From Clostridiales bacterium (GTDB taxonomy: Bacteria; Bacillota; Clostridia; Oscillospirales; CAG-382), in assembly GCA_016286245.1 (NCBI GenBank), contig JAEESG010000004.1, forward strand, positions 1-37,572: a stretch of 37,572 nucleotides of DNA, read 5' to 3'. The first letter of the stretch is position 1. Each line of letters begins with the position of its first letter. Positions 37,401-37,572 of the stretch are shown here, in pieces. A model generated the notes under the pieces. It had not been told where the DNA came from. It was given only the letters and a program-made list of their open reading frames with translations, and did no database searches. The position numbers were made by a program, and so were the translations under genes.

Positions 37401-37572
37401 AATAGTAGTTTGCTCCCGGTGTCAGTTCTTTATCCGTAAGCTTGATATAGGATCTGTTGACAGAATACTCGCCGACCGGCGTTCCGTAATCCGCTGTGAA
37501 ATAAGTTGAAACGGAGGAATTGGCTCTGTGGTCGAGCACACCGCCGTTAGGGTCGATTTTTACGGGATATTG
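34411..37572 (-). CDS. Large cell-surface protein with InlB B-repeat-like (Listeria-Bacteroides repeat) units and C-terminal TM/basic anchor; 5' end beyond window
   Basis: Frame stays open to window end (QYPVKIDPNGGVLDHRAN...); repeated YTFMGWYQV.., WVFRGWRVV.., YLLIGFDEG.., LYAIWEPMLYVTF, KMFIGWTTN.., LYAVWSDTVTITFDYN; C-terminus APTDYHVNMRPFILLFGVGASLAMTAAVIKRKKRKEEE. Confidence 0.85.
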   Translation of the reverse strand, partial: QYPVKIDPNGGVLDHRANSSVSTYFTADYGTPVGEYSVNRSYIKLTDKELTPGANYYSGTKYYYINTQRLGIPSEGDWGLPTELRNAVYVSENDLDTYYNWYCNVIRTADMSWWTGISELSKSEFIDKYTSYPYRPVNGEHYTFMGWYQVIGDSVASMPYNFNDPVTGPLELRAQWRLDGGYYIQYNPYFFAEENGVITAIIGEVQQWTDPENSTMQLYADQSPTHILKAPTNVTSGWVFRGWRVVRENGTRTYTDGSGEHTYINWEPFGDMNYYQPGDNFTVDADLVTEITGTGKAIHMQAYYEPEATTYRRPDVTNLILDANDAYGGYVNTTDSTSLPALFGPGSLSINTTTELYNGNPTQILFGDFQSNIALHLYQYATNKTFNSVQGTKFFTNENGYLLIGFDEGSNPNRAYNETTATNGLRSGHPYVPTFAADSVAAVTRDEAVTLYAIWEPMLYVTFVNTTGEPITVSLSGTVASTVNIVNMVTGEFSREAVTTSITIPAESGGVNGTVKVVLPGAVAGTDKIIATATNDHAHKIMSVSGEYPNGTPYGTGSSNVKYYENATYTGTLVTDADGIIVTYTEEVARQQMFDVNGGVWTESSPDYEYLVDDLYGIFQDRIINNQYHPSDPTRAGKMFIGWTTNADIAAQTNFSSRSPVTWGSTTITPDAGDIVLDKIRREYLWDFTQPPSYIDTLYAVWSDTVTITFDYNYSGSKLHTWEGPSTSPQGPYVFYDSADGEISYMIAKGDRVPMPDNPTAYSEARTNGWSFIRWLVLNSTTDSYRSNSKVMSDSNLTTYAFDFAQHVMNDVTLVTSWTTYSPQYFTFLVENNVVGGSDNDEFLYTISVTEELVYGKIGGINANREGLPDQRWGSVSTMLKNNQQYTVLVMVSYITNWGGAYGVEISVIDRNGVVIKHGQVIYCDKNTYLNFVSDYKYTLKISQEDKPGFATTVSVDQMDPSGSIVYSSDNTTRTFTFSVKQGTRANFTPVSNGYVGDAHNSLRVLFTNTGDTYIAPTDYHVNMRPFILLFGVGASLAMTAAVIKRKKRKEEE

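Overview
Window from a spore-forming Clostridia-like Firmicute (spoIVA, S10-spc-alpha supercluster, GSIII, Zn-ribbon Adk). Left to right: truncated U32 peptidase (-), mreC (+), a hairpin-array intergenic region, a livJHMGF-type ABC transporter (-), type III glutamine synthetase (-), a YkvI-like transporter (-), a Cys-rich DUF1540-like protein (+), tRNA-Lys, birA, tRNA-Gln, two more hairpin arrays, three small unknown or exported proteins (-), a lone RHH-like mini-protein (+), spoIVA (-), the complete rplQ-to-rpsJ ribosomal supercluster (-), a small Tic20/DUF4870-like membrane protein (+), and a truncated InlB-type repeat surface protein (-). The ordinary genes are well explained. The main unexplained signal is three intergenic arrays of short, mutually unrelated hairpins separated by a constant 6-7 nt linker (TGAAATC or ATGAAG). 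In each array the linker inverts orientation exactly at the centre (4F/4R, 3F/3R, 4F/4R), and a 9-10 nt arm is repeated as an inverted copy across the left-right junction. Both array sites lie between convergent gene 3' ends. Other notable items: a duplicated promoter plus structured-leader cassette in front of two unrelated small proteins, a long S10-operon leader with an internal minus-strand terminator, a bidirectional promoter with interleaved -10 boxes, and a thrice-repeated terminator module. All calls come from reading the sequence; no database searches were run.
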